64,000 bases of DNA from Larus michahellis (taxonomy: Eukaryota; Chordata; Aves; Charadriiformes; Laridae), in contig NC_133901.1 in the NCBI RefSeq assembly GCF_964199755.1, positions 6,115,016-6,179,015 on the forward strand. The letters are read 5' to 3'. Within the stretch, counting starts at the first letter, position 1; each line of letters starts with the position of its first letter. Both the position numbers and the translations under genes were made by a program. The notes under the pieces were generated by a model. The model was given only the letters and a program-made list of their open reading frames with translations, did not search any database and was not told where the DNA came from. This document shows, piece after piece, positions 36,665-50,940 of the stretch.

Positions 36665-39600
36665 CTTTAGGCAAGCAGGCCATTTTCATGTGTATATGCT
36701 GCTACAGATCAGCAGGCAAACACACATATAGCAAACCTGTGAAAACAGGACTTACATTTGATCAATATTAAATAAAAAAGAAAAAAAAAGCTTCTGGGAA
36801 GTCTTGCTTAGCCCCATCTTGGCATTTGTTTGCTTCTGCTTTCTTATATGTTAAATGAGGTCGTATCAGAAAAACATATAGAAATTATTTTATATTTATA
36901 AAAAAGATCTATTATCCTTCTCAGTTTTGGAAGCAATTTGTTAGGATGTATTCAAATGACTATTTATAAATGCAAGACACTTGAAAACCTACCTCCCTGT
37001 CAGCTAGATACTACCTCCTCTGCTGAGACATGAATATACATTCCTAGTCCCTTGAAATGTGGGATAAAACATTTCAGCTGGACCATTTACCATGTATCTA
37101 TTCTGATCTTTTGGCAGAAGCCCACTCACAAAATTCTGTGTCGGTGATAGAAAATAAAACATAAATTTCCAGAATCAATATGGGGTAGATAGAACTTTTC
37201 CAATCAGGTGGGTAGTGAGATTTCTATTGGAAAGAGTGACAGAAGGAAGCATTTTTCATCTCAAAACTGCCCGAGTTTAATAAGCACCAGCTGGACCCTA
37301 ACATTATGTCACAGAAGATTTTTCTGAAGGAGCAAGTGCGACACTGCTTTTCTATCCCTTGCTTTGTTTTCCTTACTATTTTGCTGCAAAATTGATGCAA
37401 AAGAAATGGCAATGAATGAGGCAGGATGCAATTCCAAACAATTACAGATCACACAATACATGAAAGTAATAAAATTTTCTGCCTTGATTGTGAGGCCCTT
37501 CGGCTGGATATGAATCTCCAATGACACCTCTGGGAGCAGCACACTAGATTATGTCAAGCATTAGGGGGGGAAAAAATTAGATTCATGATGTCTGTCCAGG
37601 CTGAGTCATTTCCTCTCACTTTGCCTGCAGTGAGAAATTGGTGGTTATCATAAATCATAGACCTAAATTCTTCTGAGAGAGGAATTAATTTCACTAATGG
37701 AAACCCTCTGTGGCAATACTGTTCCTCCATTCTCTCTCGTCTTGGGGAAGGAGGGGTGCGGGGCAGGTATCTGTGATGTCTTTTAAGCAGAGATACTTCA
37801 CCGTATTTTAAGGATCCTATAAAAGAGATTGGAAGGGAAACTTAAAATTTTAAGGGGGGAAAATCTTGCCTGTAACCAACTTCTAATTTCTGAGGCTGGT
37901 CCTCAGCCTGGTTGTTCACATCGTGGCTACAGTTTTGCCACCAATATCAAATCCACGCACAAAATTTCAGAACACTCAAGTCAACATTAAACATCTAAAC
38001 CCTCCATCTGGTTAAAGTATGCTTTCTCCCACCTAACTGCTGTTGCCAGCCTGCAAAGCCAGGCTTAGCAAATTTTCTTGGCTCCCTCTACAGTCAGTGG
38101 AGACAAGTGGGTACGTGCAGTTACCCACTTACTCAGCCCAGCCTTGATGCCTATTATTTTGAGCTGGCGTGAACCACAGTCCACACCGTCTACATGAGGA
38201 GCCTGAGCTTTCCTGAGAGCGGACTCAACTTCAAGGCATCTGAAGTTTGACGAGGAGGATCCCACCTTAAGAAGTGCCAAAAGTGTGCTTTGAAATAGCA
38301 GGACTTCTGATCAGGGAAGCTCAGGGAACCATTCTGTTCCACGTAGCATCATTGAAATATATAAAATAGCCATATCACCAAAATAATTAAACAAACAAAC
38401 AAACAAAATTGTACACAGCAATTCTTTTCTAACACCTTGGAATCCAGAGTGCTGCATATGAGCTGAATAGAGGTAGCGTGGACTGTGGGGGTAAGTGAAA
38501 GTACCCATGACTAACCCAATATATTTTATGCTTTTTCCTCAGCGGAAGTCCCAGTGGGGAATTAAGTGGCTGAAATATTTTGTAAACTGGAAGGAATGAG
38601 AACAGAACAGCTACTGCATTTTTCAAAGCATGATTTATGAGACATTGGGCCATATCTTGGAAAATCATGCACTCCTATCGAGTTGCCTGTTAGAAGTCAC
38701 ACATTATCAAGATGTCAGTGTCAGTCCTGTGTCCGTGAAATGGGTCTGCTTCTCCTCCCACTGACATCTTGGCAAAATTTTCATAGGCAACAAAAAGCTC
38801 TAAATTTTCTAACAGCAGTGCAAGTACATTTGAGTCCAGCTGAATTTAAGGGTGGAATAACAAAAGCCCATGAAGAACTATAGCTGAGCTACTTCTGAAA
38901 CTACCGAACTGAAATATATTCTGAGTGAAAAACATTCCTCCTGTGTATTATTTTAGATATTTGGCTGTTAAGAAAAGACTGTCAGTCAAAACACTCCTTT
39001 CTCCTAATATAACCGGCAGCCTCGATAAGCAAACATTTTAGACTCTACAGCACAGGTTCAGCTTTGCCTCCTTGAAAATGGCAAATGGAAAACTCAGCGG
39101 AATAGGAGTAAAGATAAAGAAGGTTATAAGCAAACTCTTGCAATTGGGATTTGAAAGGCTTTTGTCCCAGTGTTTTGAGCAGTTCTGGGGTCTGGACTAG
39201 CTTCCAGTAGTCTTATCCCCAGCTACTTCTCATGAATCAGCAGCCATGAGCAGGCTTAGCTTTCACTGAACCACCGCTGCTCTCCCCATAGATCCGAAAT
39301 GCCCGTGATAAAAGATTTGGGAATAAGTAGCAGGGCTATTTATACTATTTCTTCACATATTAAAAGTCAGAATTCCTATGATGCTTGCTACAGCTTCGCA
39401 TCCCATCAAATCACAGAACATGTATGACGGAAAGGCCCGTGCTCCCGTGTGGTTGACCTCAGTGGAAGTCTGGTCACTTTGCTATTTAACAGCAAAGTGC
39501 TCCAGCTCTTTCAGTCCTGCTTCTATGGAAGTGAAAAACACGGACCATTCTAAAGGAACCAAATCTAAGCGTATATTAAGCGCATCTTTAAGTAAAAGAA

Positions 39601-40600
39601 AAGAAAAGAAATGAGAAGCCCAAATAAACTAAATAAAGGGCGATAAGCCCTCCCAAAGTGAGGAGTTCTTATATCTAGGTCAGAGCTGCTGATTTTGCGT
39701 AGGCTCTAAGAGAGCTGGTTATGGATCTGTCCAAACCACTTGCACAAATAGCTGTTTGCTTGCACGATACAAACACCCAGTTATTTATGTTGTCTCAGTC
39801 AATTGCACACGCCAAAGCTGATCAACAGAAATGAACTGCAGGCTTAACTTACAAACACAATTTGTATAGGTATTTAAAAGGCAGCAAACTCAGAATTCAG
39901 GTTGGGCTTTGTTCAAAATGCACACAATTTACTGCTGCGTAGCAGTTGTTGCTTGTATGCAAACATTTATTATGAGAACTCTCTGAACTTGGAATAGTAG
40001 AGGACTTGGACATAGTATTTCCATGCTCTATTACCTTTCAATTATTTTTATACGAGTTTTATGAGACATTATGCAATATTTTGAAGCAGTTCTGTTGAGC
40101 ATAATTTAGTGACAAACACACCTGTAAGTTATGGTTACAATGCATCCTTGCTGTTAGCTGTATCATCAATTATCTTGCTTTATGCATCATAAAATTGCTC
40201 CCAAAAAGACATAATTAACATAATTAGGTCTTATCACCATAATTATACATTCTTTCTATATCAACTAACATTCCATGCAGCTCTTCATGGATCTAACTTG
40301 CAACGATACAAATTCCACATCTTAATTGATGTACCTTTCCCACATTCTTACAGCAAATTACACATTTTTCTCGAGACACCTTTTGTCTTTCAGTAATCAG
40401 CCAATGACAGCAAGAAAACCCCCATTTTTCTTTCTGTTTTCACTGCACCACAATCTCCATCGTCAACATTTTAAAAAGATACTCAATCCTGTAACACTAT
40501 CTTTGTTGTCAAAGCATGTCAAGCCAGCTGTGCAATGACTACAGTTACGTCTCCTCTTTCACCCTCCTACCTTTCAGACATGTCTTGCTGTTGCATAAAA
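36665..40600. other. Intergenic upstream of the LRR gene
   Basis: AT-rich DNA. The first few hundred bases should include the 5'UTR and promoter of the - strand LRR gene, but I see no clear TATA box or CpG island. An (AAAC)n microsatellite of four units lies at about 38391-38408. No other exon was supported. Confidence 0.5.
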
Positions 40601-43600
40601 TCCTCACATCTTGCATAAGGCTATTTGTCTACAGTCAAAGCTTATCTTCCCATCTTTGCCCCTGCATAGAGAGGTAGTTCAACATCCTCTGAAGAGAGGT
40701 AACCTGCAAGGATCCTGGCTGGGGCTCTATGGATTCACTGTCTCCAAGGAAACACTGTCACCTCGCAACGCAGTCACGTTAGGAGGTATTGTTACCGATC
40801 TCTTAAGCACATCAAACAAATTCCTGTGCTGATCTAGCTGGTATCAATGAACCGTCTTTCCAGAAGGTGGCTAAAGATAGGTTGGTGATACCTGTAGCAA
40901 GATATGCGATCATCCAGATGAATCTCTGGTGTGCTCACTCCAGCAACTTCACTTTTCTGAATTGCTTTCACAGGTTTGCCCACATAAAGTTTATCTTTAC
41001 TTTACCTAAAAGATCCCTTGCTTCATTAATGGCTGTTAAACACCTTATAAATTTATCCAAGAACTTAATAGATCCTTAAAGAGTCTCATATTTTATGTTA
41101 GGTTCATGAAAGTTCTTCGTGAGCATTTCTTCACTATGTTGAATGTCCTTGCCTTACTTGAACGTGCTCAGCCATTTTATAAACAATCTTCCAGGCTTCC
41201 TTCTTCGAGTTCGCATCTGAGAATGAACACAAGAGACTCTTCTCTTGGTGGGAACCGACAGGTCAGTTTTGTGTCCATTTTTATATTATATTTTTCTTAC
41301 AATACTAAAGTTACAGAGTCTGAGAATAAGTCTAGTGAAGCTATTCACTTTAAAATGTCTTTGACAGAATGCTTGTTTGCTTCACTCAGACAAAGCGTAG
41401 ACGCTGGCAGTGTGCCACTGTTGGAATTGCAGCAGCCCAATATCATTACGGGCATTGGCTAGTCCCTGCTGAAGTTTACAGATGGCTTTTAAACTCTAAC
41501 AGTAGTTACGGGAACCAAGTTTCAGTGCTGTGCTGTGTAAGGTTATAATAGAGCAGTCAATCATGCCCTATTGATCTGCATCTCCTATATTACAGGCATA
41601 GCTCCTTCTTCACTTGAGCTCCTAGGCTCCATACTGACAGAAGAAGGGATAAATAGATTAAGATCAATATGGAAAAAAGTACAGAGTAAACCCCTCTGCC
41701 CAGGGATATTCAACTGGAAATACCATATAGTCACAAACCTCAGTGGTTCAGACTTCCTACCTTTCAATTTCTTCACAGAAAAATTATTCCCTATCCTCCC
41801 TTTCCTTCTCCTTGGTCATTATAAAGGCTGATCATTATAAAATCTTTCTGTATAGAAAGGCATGTGCTTTCCCCAACACTGACTGAAGTTCTCCAAAACA
41901 CTCTCTTAGAAATTCTGCTGGCAAACTTCACTCTGCCAGTAAAGTACAGGAGCATAATGTTTATCAGAAAATTTCATCTCCTATGCAAAGGTATTTTGTG
42001 GGTACAAATGTTGAATTGTCAGGCCACTATCTGAAATTTAACAATGTAATCATTCCACACAGGTTTCACTAAAACTTTAGGTTTATTACAGGGTGGGCCG
42101 AGGACGGGGTATTAAGAGTTTCATCAAGCCATTTCAACATATCTTTTCTCTACCTGCGAAGAAAAATATAATATTTCTTTCTAAATTAAAAAGGACTGTA
42201 ATTCAGGGCCTTTTTACTTACCATTTTTCCTCTATATATAAAATTAAAGGTATTAGTCCATATCACAGCCTAATGGGCTTCAGATCTTCTACGGCAAATG
42301 CATTCCTCATAAAGCATACAAAAAGTTATCTATCTGCTATTTCAGTGAAATGACATATTTAAGAAGGTGTTGGCCTTCCCATGACAAACACTGTTTTTCA
42401 GATCTTTACAACTTGCCCATTAAAATTCTGCCAAGAAATTCAGCAGCATGTCCTGTCCCTGCAAGGAAGAAATAGTTTTTCCCGCTTTATCCAATTTTGA
42501 CCAGTAATTCCGTCTTTGAAATGGCTGAGCGGGGCAAATACAGGGTGGGCATCAGTCTCCACCAAGAGCCTCTCCTATCAATATTCAACCGATCGGATGC
42601 TTCCCTGCATGTCCTACGGATACAGCTGGTGCACTCCTGAAATATGTATGAACTGGGCAGAATGCGTCTCATCCTGAGGTCTGATTAACGATGGAAACAA
42701 ATCAAATTATTAGGACTGCTGTAGGCCACAAGAGGCCCTATTGTTCTGGGCACTGTAGAAAGCCAGGAAAGTAGAGTTTGCTCCAGAGAGTTTGTAGTCT
42801 AATTGAACAGAGCAGACAGACAAAGAGCAGGAGAAAGGGAATAATATTATCCCTCCCCCTTTTATACAGAAATAACTGAAATGCTCAGACCATGAAATCC
42901 TGGTGCTGTGGTAGTCAACAGCAAAAATTTAGTTAATATGAATAGAGTCAGCATTCACACAGGATTCACAGAGACTGACTTCGTTAAGATCAGACTAGAT
43001 GAACAATCTGGCTTTAAAGTCTATGCAGTGAAATGGCCGAGTTTTTCTGATCTGACATTATGTTAATCATCCTTAAAAAATACTTAAATGACAATTCTCT
43101 ATTATAACATTTTTCTGATTCAGGGATACAGCAACACTCTGAAAAACAGTTTGTTGATGTAATTTCATATTCTTTATGCAAAATTCTTGTGTTACTTAGT
43201 GATAGCTTGATACTTACAGGTGATATCAAACCATTAGGTTGATGCCACCAGTAAAATTGGATCTGACATAGCAACAGCAGAAAGTTAAATTCTATATTGA
43301 TCTTACCTGCTTTGACTATATCCAGGAATCCATGGCATTCGTGTTGGATGATTCACTTATATAGAGAGAATTTCTTTGAATATTTCATTAGAATAATCTG
43401 TATGGATACTCATAGGAAGCACTAGAAAAGGAACACAATATTAAATGCATGTATGCTCATCTGTGCTTCAGCAGATAAGCAGGCACACTTACATAAACTG
43501 GTTATTTTCCTGAGTTACCTAGGCAACAAATTTCTTTTTGTCCTGCCCATTCAGGATTGCAGTAAACTATTTGACTCCCACTGGTAGGACTTGGAGAGCA

Positions 43601-46600
43601 TTCACAGGGAAAAGCCAAGTACAGCAGAATAAAGCCTCGGACAGAAGCAGAACAGAGTTAGTGAAACATTTCATCAGGGTTACCAGACAAAAAGGAATCA
43701 ACAACTGGCTGCATAAATAATTGAAGTGAAAACTATATATGTCTGGTTTTCTAAGGTGTTATAAACCCATGACTTCCAAGAGGGTTGGAGGGGCTGTAAC
43801 CAAGCAACAAGTACTGAAACTTGGTCCTTTCTTCTGGAAAAACAATGGGCTTGCAAGTCATAATGACAAGATCTGGCACTGAAGATTGGGTCTTTCCATT
43901 GATTTTATGGTCTTTGGATCAAGCCATAGAGAGAGATGTTCATGGAATGAAGAATGGCATTTTTATTTGGCTTAGGAGAGACTTATTTCAGTATCAAATC
44001 TGACTTTTCTAATAAAATGTAGGTCAACAATTTCTGGATGAAGCAGACTTTTTCTGACACTAAAGAAAGATCACGTATAAGTAACGTTTTGAGATTTTTT
44101 TCTTCTCATAAGTATCTTTGCAAAAAACCAATAGACATAACTTGCCTTCTCTTGCGTTTGGTCACTTATCTGGTGAAAGAGAAAACAAAATCATATCCAA
44201 AGTGAAGCTGGTGGCATGCAGCAATCCTGTTGTGTAATCCTGATGTGTAATAATGATTTCTCCCATTATATGTCTCACTGAGAGGAGATATATTTCCCCT
44301 TTCATCTTAAAACATGGCTTTTTATATTGAATAAAATTATTGCATCCCTAATCCACAGATGCACATAAGTTCACGCTTAACCTCTTAGCCCTTAAGAGTA
44401 ATGCCACTGAATTCAACTGGAGCAGAATCAAGCTTGTATGTGTGTACAGAAAAAAACCCCAAAGGTATCTGCCAGATATCTGCCAGATTTTTCACAAGAG
44501 ATTGAACCGAACATTTCTTTACAGAGGTCATGGTTTTGAGCTCATTGAAATTGATAGGCAAAGTGCCGTCCATTTTAATGAGCTTTCTGTCAGTCTTGAG
44601 TTGTCCAAATGCCGTTTCTGTCTGATCCTCGGAATTTGAAACATCCTATCCAAAGCTGGCAAAACAAACAAGGTCAGACATTTGACGAAGACACCCAGCG
44701 ATGAAAACTCTGATACGAGGGCAGTCTCATTTGCTTCCATCCACATCTTTACTATGAATTTCATGTTTCATCTTTCCATATGTTAATAATTCCCGATGGA
44801 ATACAACATTCATTAAGTACTTCCTAATTTATTGAACGTAAGTTTCATCGGGTAATTTTAATCATATGAAAATGATTCTAAATTCCTTTTGATAAACGAT
44901 TTCCTGTTGCAGTCTTGTAAGCTTCCTTTTACACCGTGTCATGTGAAGCGGTATCTCTGGTTATTCTCCTGTCTAACTTTCATCATTGCAGATGCCACCG
45001 TATTTCCATAAATTGTTGTATTTATTTATGTAACTGCTGCCAACTGCTAAGGAGTTATGTTTCCTTTTTTTTGTGGAGAATTGATTACCTGAATTATATT
45101 GAAAAAAATGTTTCACTTCATCCATCAAAACCCTGCCTTCCTGAAACTCACGTCTTGCAAATGTGGGAATACTTAGGAGTCGCTAGAGCACTTCTTTATT
45201 AAACTGGCTTTACAAAGTTGTCATATGTTAGATATTTAAGAAAAATAGGCATAATCTCTCTAAGTATGGAATGGGAAAACTGCTCATAATACATTTGACT
45301 CATTCAGCCTGCCATTATCAATACCAGCAGCTTTTGAGTTTTTTATACTGGGCAGCCTTTCCCTTGCCTGAAATAATTTGCACCTTCTCCTCCCTTTCTC
45401 TCCAGTAACCTCCTGCCTGCCTTGTACGTCTATTTCATTCACATGCGTAATTATGTTTAGTTGTGGGCATGCACACACAATATACTAAACTCCACCTGCC
45501 CAGCAAACCCATTTTACATGCATATTTACAGACACTTGTATATATATATTTGTGTGTGTGTGTGTACATGCGTGTGCGTGTTTGCGCACACATACGTAAC
45601 TAATATGCAAAGACAGGCAGGGGAACAGAGTGTAAGTACTTGTATACAGATGAAAATTTCACGGAAGATCACCGAATTTCAGTACAAATGTGCTTTAAAA
45701 CATATCTACTCTCTTTCAAAGATCTATCTGTTCTTACTTTTGTTTCAATGATACAATATATTTTACCGAACTACAGTTCTAGTTGATGCTACTCCATTGC
45801 TGTGCCAAGATGGTAAAAACTACCCAGCTCTTCATATGCTGAGAAAGGAGTGAAAGAACAGGAAAGCATGCAAAAGCAACACAGATGAATGACAAACATT
45901 GTTTAAAATTCAGAGACACCTGCCACCACTGCGGCTTGAAAGAAGGAACTTAGAACTATGAACGTGTATTTATTTACAGACATAAGTTGTTCCTGACATC
46001 TCTGATTTTTTTATCCTTATTCTGTCCCCAAGTCTTATTGCCAAAAAAATGTAGTTCAAATGAATGTCTTGTTATTCGCTGTCTGCAAGGATAATAAAGA
46101 TGCTCTCTAGCTGAAAACACAAAGCAGGGCCTCCTCTGATCATGGGGGAAAGAAGGGAGAAGCATTATGAGGAGAGCCAGCTATTTTTATTAAAGGTGTT
46201 TTGTTCGTGCAGCTTTTGTCAGGACATCCAAATAATTTGCTCCCACTTGCTTTCGGTTGGAAAAAAATGGCAGCCTTGTGTGACAAGAAAGGAGAAACAG
46301 CCTTGTTTCTCTACAGTGCCTCTTTTATAGGAAGGAGACAGACACGCTGTAGCTGTCCACGATTCCTGCGTTTAAAGCTAGAAACTGGCATGTCCTGCCA
46401 AGAGAAATTAAATGCAATGAAAATGTGTTTCTGGTCAAAGTCAGAGACTGTATTTGCTGTATCACGGTATGTGTGTCCTGAGGGCTACAGGGTGTTCTCC
46501 TTTCAGCAGTACTGGGGTATTTAAGCATTCTTGGGACTGATTTTCCATTGCAATTCAGCAGTATTTGTACCTGCTGCTATACAGGTGTGAGTGCTGGCCC

Positions 46601-49600
46601 CAGCAAATGGGGAATTCCTGAGTAACAAGCATTTTGCATTCACAAAGCACAGGATAAATACCTATTTTCCATCAGGTTTACTGACTTCAGTGGAGAAGGC
46701 ATTCCTGACTCATATATATTCAAAGACAAGAAGATCTTAAAGTATCTCCAGCTGGATGACGCACCTTCCGCTTACTCTACACACCACCACCTTTCCACCC
46801 AATTTCTGGTACTGTAGGACAACAAATCTGTTGGCGGGGCTTCCTAGAGCATGTGTTTGTAATCACTGATAAGGGGAGTGCACCATCAATATGCATTACT
46901 CTTTCCTGCCAACTGATTAGTTTCAATCAGGGACTAGTAAAGGCAATCCACTGGCTTGGAACAGAATGACTTCATCCAGTGCCTCTCTCTGCTTTAACTG
47001 TTTTCATCCAAAATCCCCTCTGAAGACAAAGCTAGATTTTTTTTTCATGGGTTTGTGTCCCCCACCCTTACATTTTGCATTAATAGAGATGAGGTGATAT
47101 AAGCAGCAGCTTTTCTTTAAGGAAAAAAAAAAGATTAAAACCCATGCCATTCAGATCCATCCTGATCTTTGGACTTCAAAGAGGCTACGTCCACTGCTGG
47201 CCTAGAGGGGGTTATGAAGGTGCTGTTAAACTACTTTATGTCACCATATTCTCCAGTCACAGACCTGCCAGGCCGCTGAACTAGTCTCAAACATAAACTA
47301 AACCCATCTTTCAGCTGCTCCACTTCATCTTGCCCTGCCAGCTCCATGCTGGATTCCAGCCGTTGGGAAATAGGAATTTTCTTTTTTCCTTGACTCACGC
47401 TAGGGGAAGAAGGGGGCCCTGTCTTCAGCAGGAAACATTATGTGCTGTTGTTGCTTCTTCAGGCAAACAAATTTTATTAAAAAACTAAGTGACTGGATGT
47501 AATTCCCTTGATTAAGGTAGTTTAATATTTATACTGATACTTGTGCTTTAACATGCTCTTTCAGGTCTCAGAGTTTTTGCAGCTGAGTTGTGAAAGCTCA
47601 GCAGCTGAGCTTCAGTAATATTCCTCCCATTTTGTATGCTGCCTTTGCTGTTTTGTAGAGCTGCCGAATACAAAATGAAGCTGCAAGAGTGTGTTTGCTC
47701 CATAGCTAGCAAGGCATGAAGCACTTCTTTCTACAGCTGTGGAGTACGTCCAGAATATTCATAACAGTGTCGCAGGAGATGTGATTCAATGTGTGACATT
47801 TAGCATGCTATTGTGTGACACCAGATGATTAATGCTCTCAGCAAAACACAGGCTGGTTTAAATAAACAAAATTAAATATATTTTTATGATTATAGAAATC
47901 ATGTGTTGCATCTCTGAGAGAACATCAGCTGCTGCTTCCAAATGCTTCAAATTCGTTGGCTTGTTTTTAAACGCTTCGATTGTTCACTGGATTTTCCTAT
48001 CACATAAATCCATTGACACTTTGGCCCAACAAGGCGAGTCAGTGATTTGGACAGTAGCTTGGGACACAGTGGGTAGCTGCACACCAGTCTCCATCTTGTT
48101 TGATGACCAGCAATTTACAGCGTCATATTGTTCCCATTTTCAGCCTTAGAAAGACATCATGAGAGCTTAAAAGGGCGGGGACCTTAACCCAGTGCCAAAC
48201 TAGCAAGATTCTTCCTTCCCTGCCCCAAGGGCATTAGACCAACTGTACTTGCTGGTCACTCGGCATGAGGGTTACTTTCTGTGTTCCAGCAATGTTATTT
48301 TCTGTAGAATGAGTCGCTTGGGCTATAGTCAAATGGGTGGATGAGAGATGAGTCCAGCATGCGCCCTGGCAGTGCTCCAGCTGCATATTGAAGCAAAACC
48401 GTGTGATTCAGACCCCTATCCCCCTGCATCTTCCCATCCACGGGAAGGAAATGCAGGCGTGCAAACCATTAGACCATCTCACACGCTAGTCAGGTCTTCT
48501 CTTTGGTGATCACAGGCACAGGAGCCGAGGGGAAGCCAAAAGGAATACCAGCTCCACAGCACAGGCAGAGCCACCACCTCTCTTCAGATCTCAGATGACA
48601 AGCAGGTAAAATAGCATTTTCCTACACAATAGCTTTGCTCATGTGAAGAAAAATTTTAACCTTCAGGGTTCTAGGTAAGTTCTGAGATGGAGGGCAGGAG
48701 CAAAGACTGTGATTTCAGACTCCTCTGCCAACTGTGTTGGGAAAACCTGAGTCATAAGTGCTGCGTCTGTGCAGTTTAGAGTAAGTCACCAGCAGCATTA
48801 TTGCCGTACGTACAATGGCGTGACACACAAAAGCACACCACTGTCATAGATCCCCCTTGGTTTATTAGGAGATCATGTTTTCTACATGTCTATGCTGAAT
48901 GTGAACACACATGCAAAATGAATAATCTCCAAGCTCCATTTAAAAAAAAGAGGCTTTGGACAGAAAATCTAAAAATTAAGCAGGGCTTTACAGTGCCGCA
49001 GGAGATACAAATGTAAAACACGTTTTCCACTTGAAAACCTTTGTCTATGAAGTTGTCAGGATTCCTGTGGAAACAGCGAAGACTTCAACCTGCCTTTTTC
49101 CCAAATACTGTTCAGATTATCATGCTTACAATAAAGGCCAGAAAATGGGCAGCCAGATGGTTAATGGTCCTTCTGAAAAATAGCCTTCTATGTTGCTTTT
49201 TGGAAGTCACTTGTCATGGAACTATCATAATATAATCTCTGTATACTTGTTGTTCATTGAAGGAAGCATATTTTAAGCAAGTGTTATCAAGGCTAAGAGA
49301 GCCTGAATTAACTTGTCTTAAAGATACCTCTTAGTGCACTGCCAATAAATCTAGCACAAGTTGCTGCATCTAGAAAATACACGCAAAGTAATAGAGGCAG
49401 CGCGTAAGGGAATGAGTTCTGCCAGCTCCGCAAATGGGGGTGGTGGCTCCTCTTCAGGGCCCTCGGGGTTGACAGGGGCCGGGTGGCTGTTGAGCTTTGC
49501 CACTGCCCGTTGTGTTAAACACCCATGTCCCTTTATTTCCCCAGGATTCTCTGCCTTCATCTGTCTACTTGTATTTACCTTGCACATTCTCTACGCAACG

Positions 49601-50700
49601 GTTGTAGGCAGAGGAATATGCTGCCAACAGCCTCGGGGGGGCCTGAATTCATCTCATTTAACTTCAGGGGCCTAAAGAGAGGAACCTGGCCAAGCCAGGC
49701 TCCCTAAACAGTTACGTAGAAAGGGAGAGAGGCAAACAACCTTTTTATTCCATTATAGGCATCCTGAGCCAAGGAAAAGTTTTCCAGCCTCCAAACCAGG
49801 CAGCATAGAGTGGTTTCATTACTTTGTACTATCTGTGATTAGAAGTCCATTTCATATTTTCAGGTAAGTGGCCTGAAGTCATTTTTGCGAATTGGGCAAA
49901 AACTGAGTTCTTAACACAAAATCACAGGAATGACGCTTCCCACCCAGTTCTCTGTACTTGTGCTTCAGGGCACAGCCTGAGAGAAATCTTCACGTGGCCC
50001 CAAAATGACTAAAACTAATGGCAATCTTTTTCCTATGGACTACAAAAGATGTAGAACAGGCTCCAGATGAATCTGATTAAATTTAGCTTTTTCTGATGAT
50101 GCTCTTTGCTATGGGTGTTTTGGACACTACATGATTGTTTGCTTTATTTAAACATTTAAGGTTATGGAACTAGACATTCCCTAATTTCTGGTCGGAGGTA
50201 ACTGCCCTTTCTCCCTTAGGATGGCTTACGCCTACCCTGTTGTAATCATCATGATAGTGAAGAACTGGTTATGTCCTCAGCTTTTCTAAGTGCTCAATAC
50301 AAGACAAGCTATTTTACTCATGGTTCCAAGCTCTCTGTCCCACATGTGTCACGATTCAAAAGGTCAGCAATCACGAGACCACCTCCTCAGAACGCTTTGT
50401 TCCATAGATGTATACGCATTAAACTTGGAACAACACTGGAAAAATAAATGAATTAGAAGTATACAAGGTTAGCCTGTTCTGCTTGCATCTTATGAAGCCG
50501 TAGCAGTAAAAATAGCACTGAAACAGTGTTACAATTTGCAAATAATTTCTGTTCAAAAAATCTGAAGTGAACTTATAAACTGCAGCACATGGTCTCTGAT
50601 TTCTCTTTTTTGTTTAGACTAAAGAGAAAATTCTGTAGAGGAAAAAAATCAATGGAGACACATATGTAAACCAGGCAGCAGCAACAATAGAATTGGCCTC
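40601..50700. other. Intergenic, mostly unexplained AT-rich DNA
   Basis: This stretch holds a decayed coding-like patch on the - strand at about 40975-41145, a short duplication (tatctgccaga twice) near 44465-44487, a TG/TA microsatellite at 45536-45590, and a GC-richer patch near 49410-49500. No multi-exon gene could be joined. Confidence 0.45.
45536..45590. repeat. (TA)n/(TG)n microsatellite
   Basis: Alternating tatatatatat passes into tgtgtgtgtgtgtg and then interrupted cgtgtgcgtg. It is a compound dinucleotide repeat of about 55 bases, typical of vertebrate intergenic DNA. Confidence 0.85.
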
Positions 50701-50725
50701 TTTTACCTATCTGTGGGTTTCACAG

Positions 50726-50895
50726 AGGGCTCTAATAGCAGCTTGGCTGATGAAGACATATCCTTGGTTGAGTTGGCAGGAGAGTTTTATATGGTCCCGC
50801 TCCTGGAAAATGACAGACTGTCATTACACGCTGGTAACTCCAAGCTGCAGCCTAACCTAAAGAGAAAGACTCCCAGGAGAGCTGATGAATTTTAA
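50726..50895 (+). CDS. Putative terminal exon of an unidentified + strand gene
   Basis: A 55-codon open segment with stop TAA (50893-50895) follows a usable acceptor (acctatctgtgggtttcacag). An AATAAA at 50914-50919 lies 18 bases past the stop. The peptide reads GSNSSLADEDISLVELAGEF, then YMVPLLENDRLSLHAGNSKL, and ends in a basic, Pro-containing tail TPRRADEF. Composition is balanced, hydrophobic and acidic residues alternate, and there is no low-complexity bias, so it looks coding. I do not recognise the family and could not join any upstream exon, so it may be an orphan exon, a relic or chance. Confidence 0.35.
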
Positions 50896-50940
50896 GACTA
50901 GTATTTCTCTTGTAATAAACCTGAGAAATTTTATTAATTT

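Noticed and set aside
39378-39614. 78-codon + strand frame with a Lys/Ser-rich end
   Set aside because: No splice signals or homology seen; the end derives from an AAAAG simple repeat.
44442-44639. Overlapping frames on both strands near 44.4-44.8 kb
   Set aside because: Frames mirror each other over a small duplication (tatctgccaga), with no domain or splice sites.
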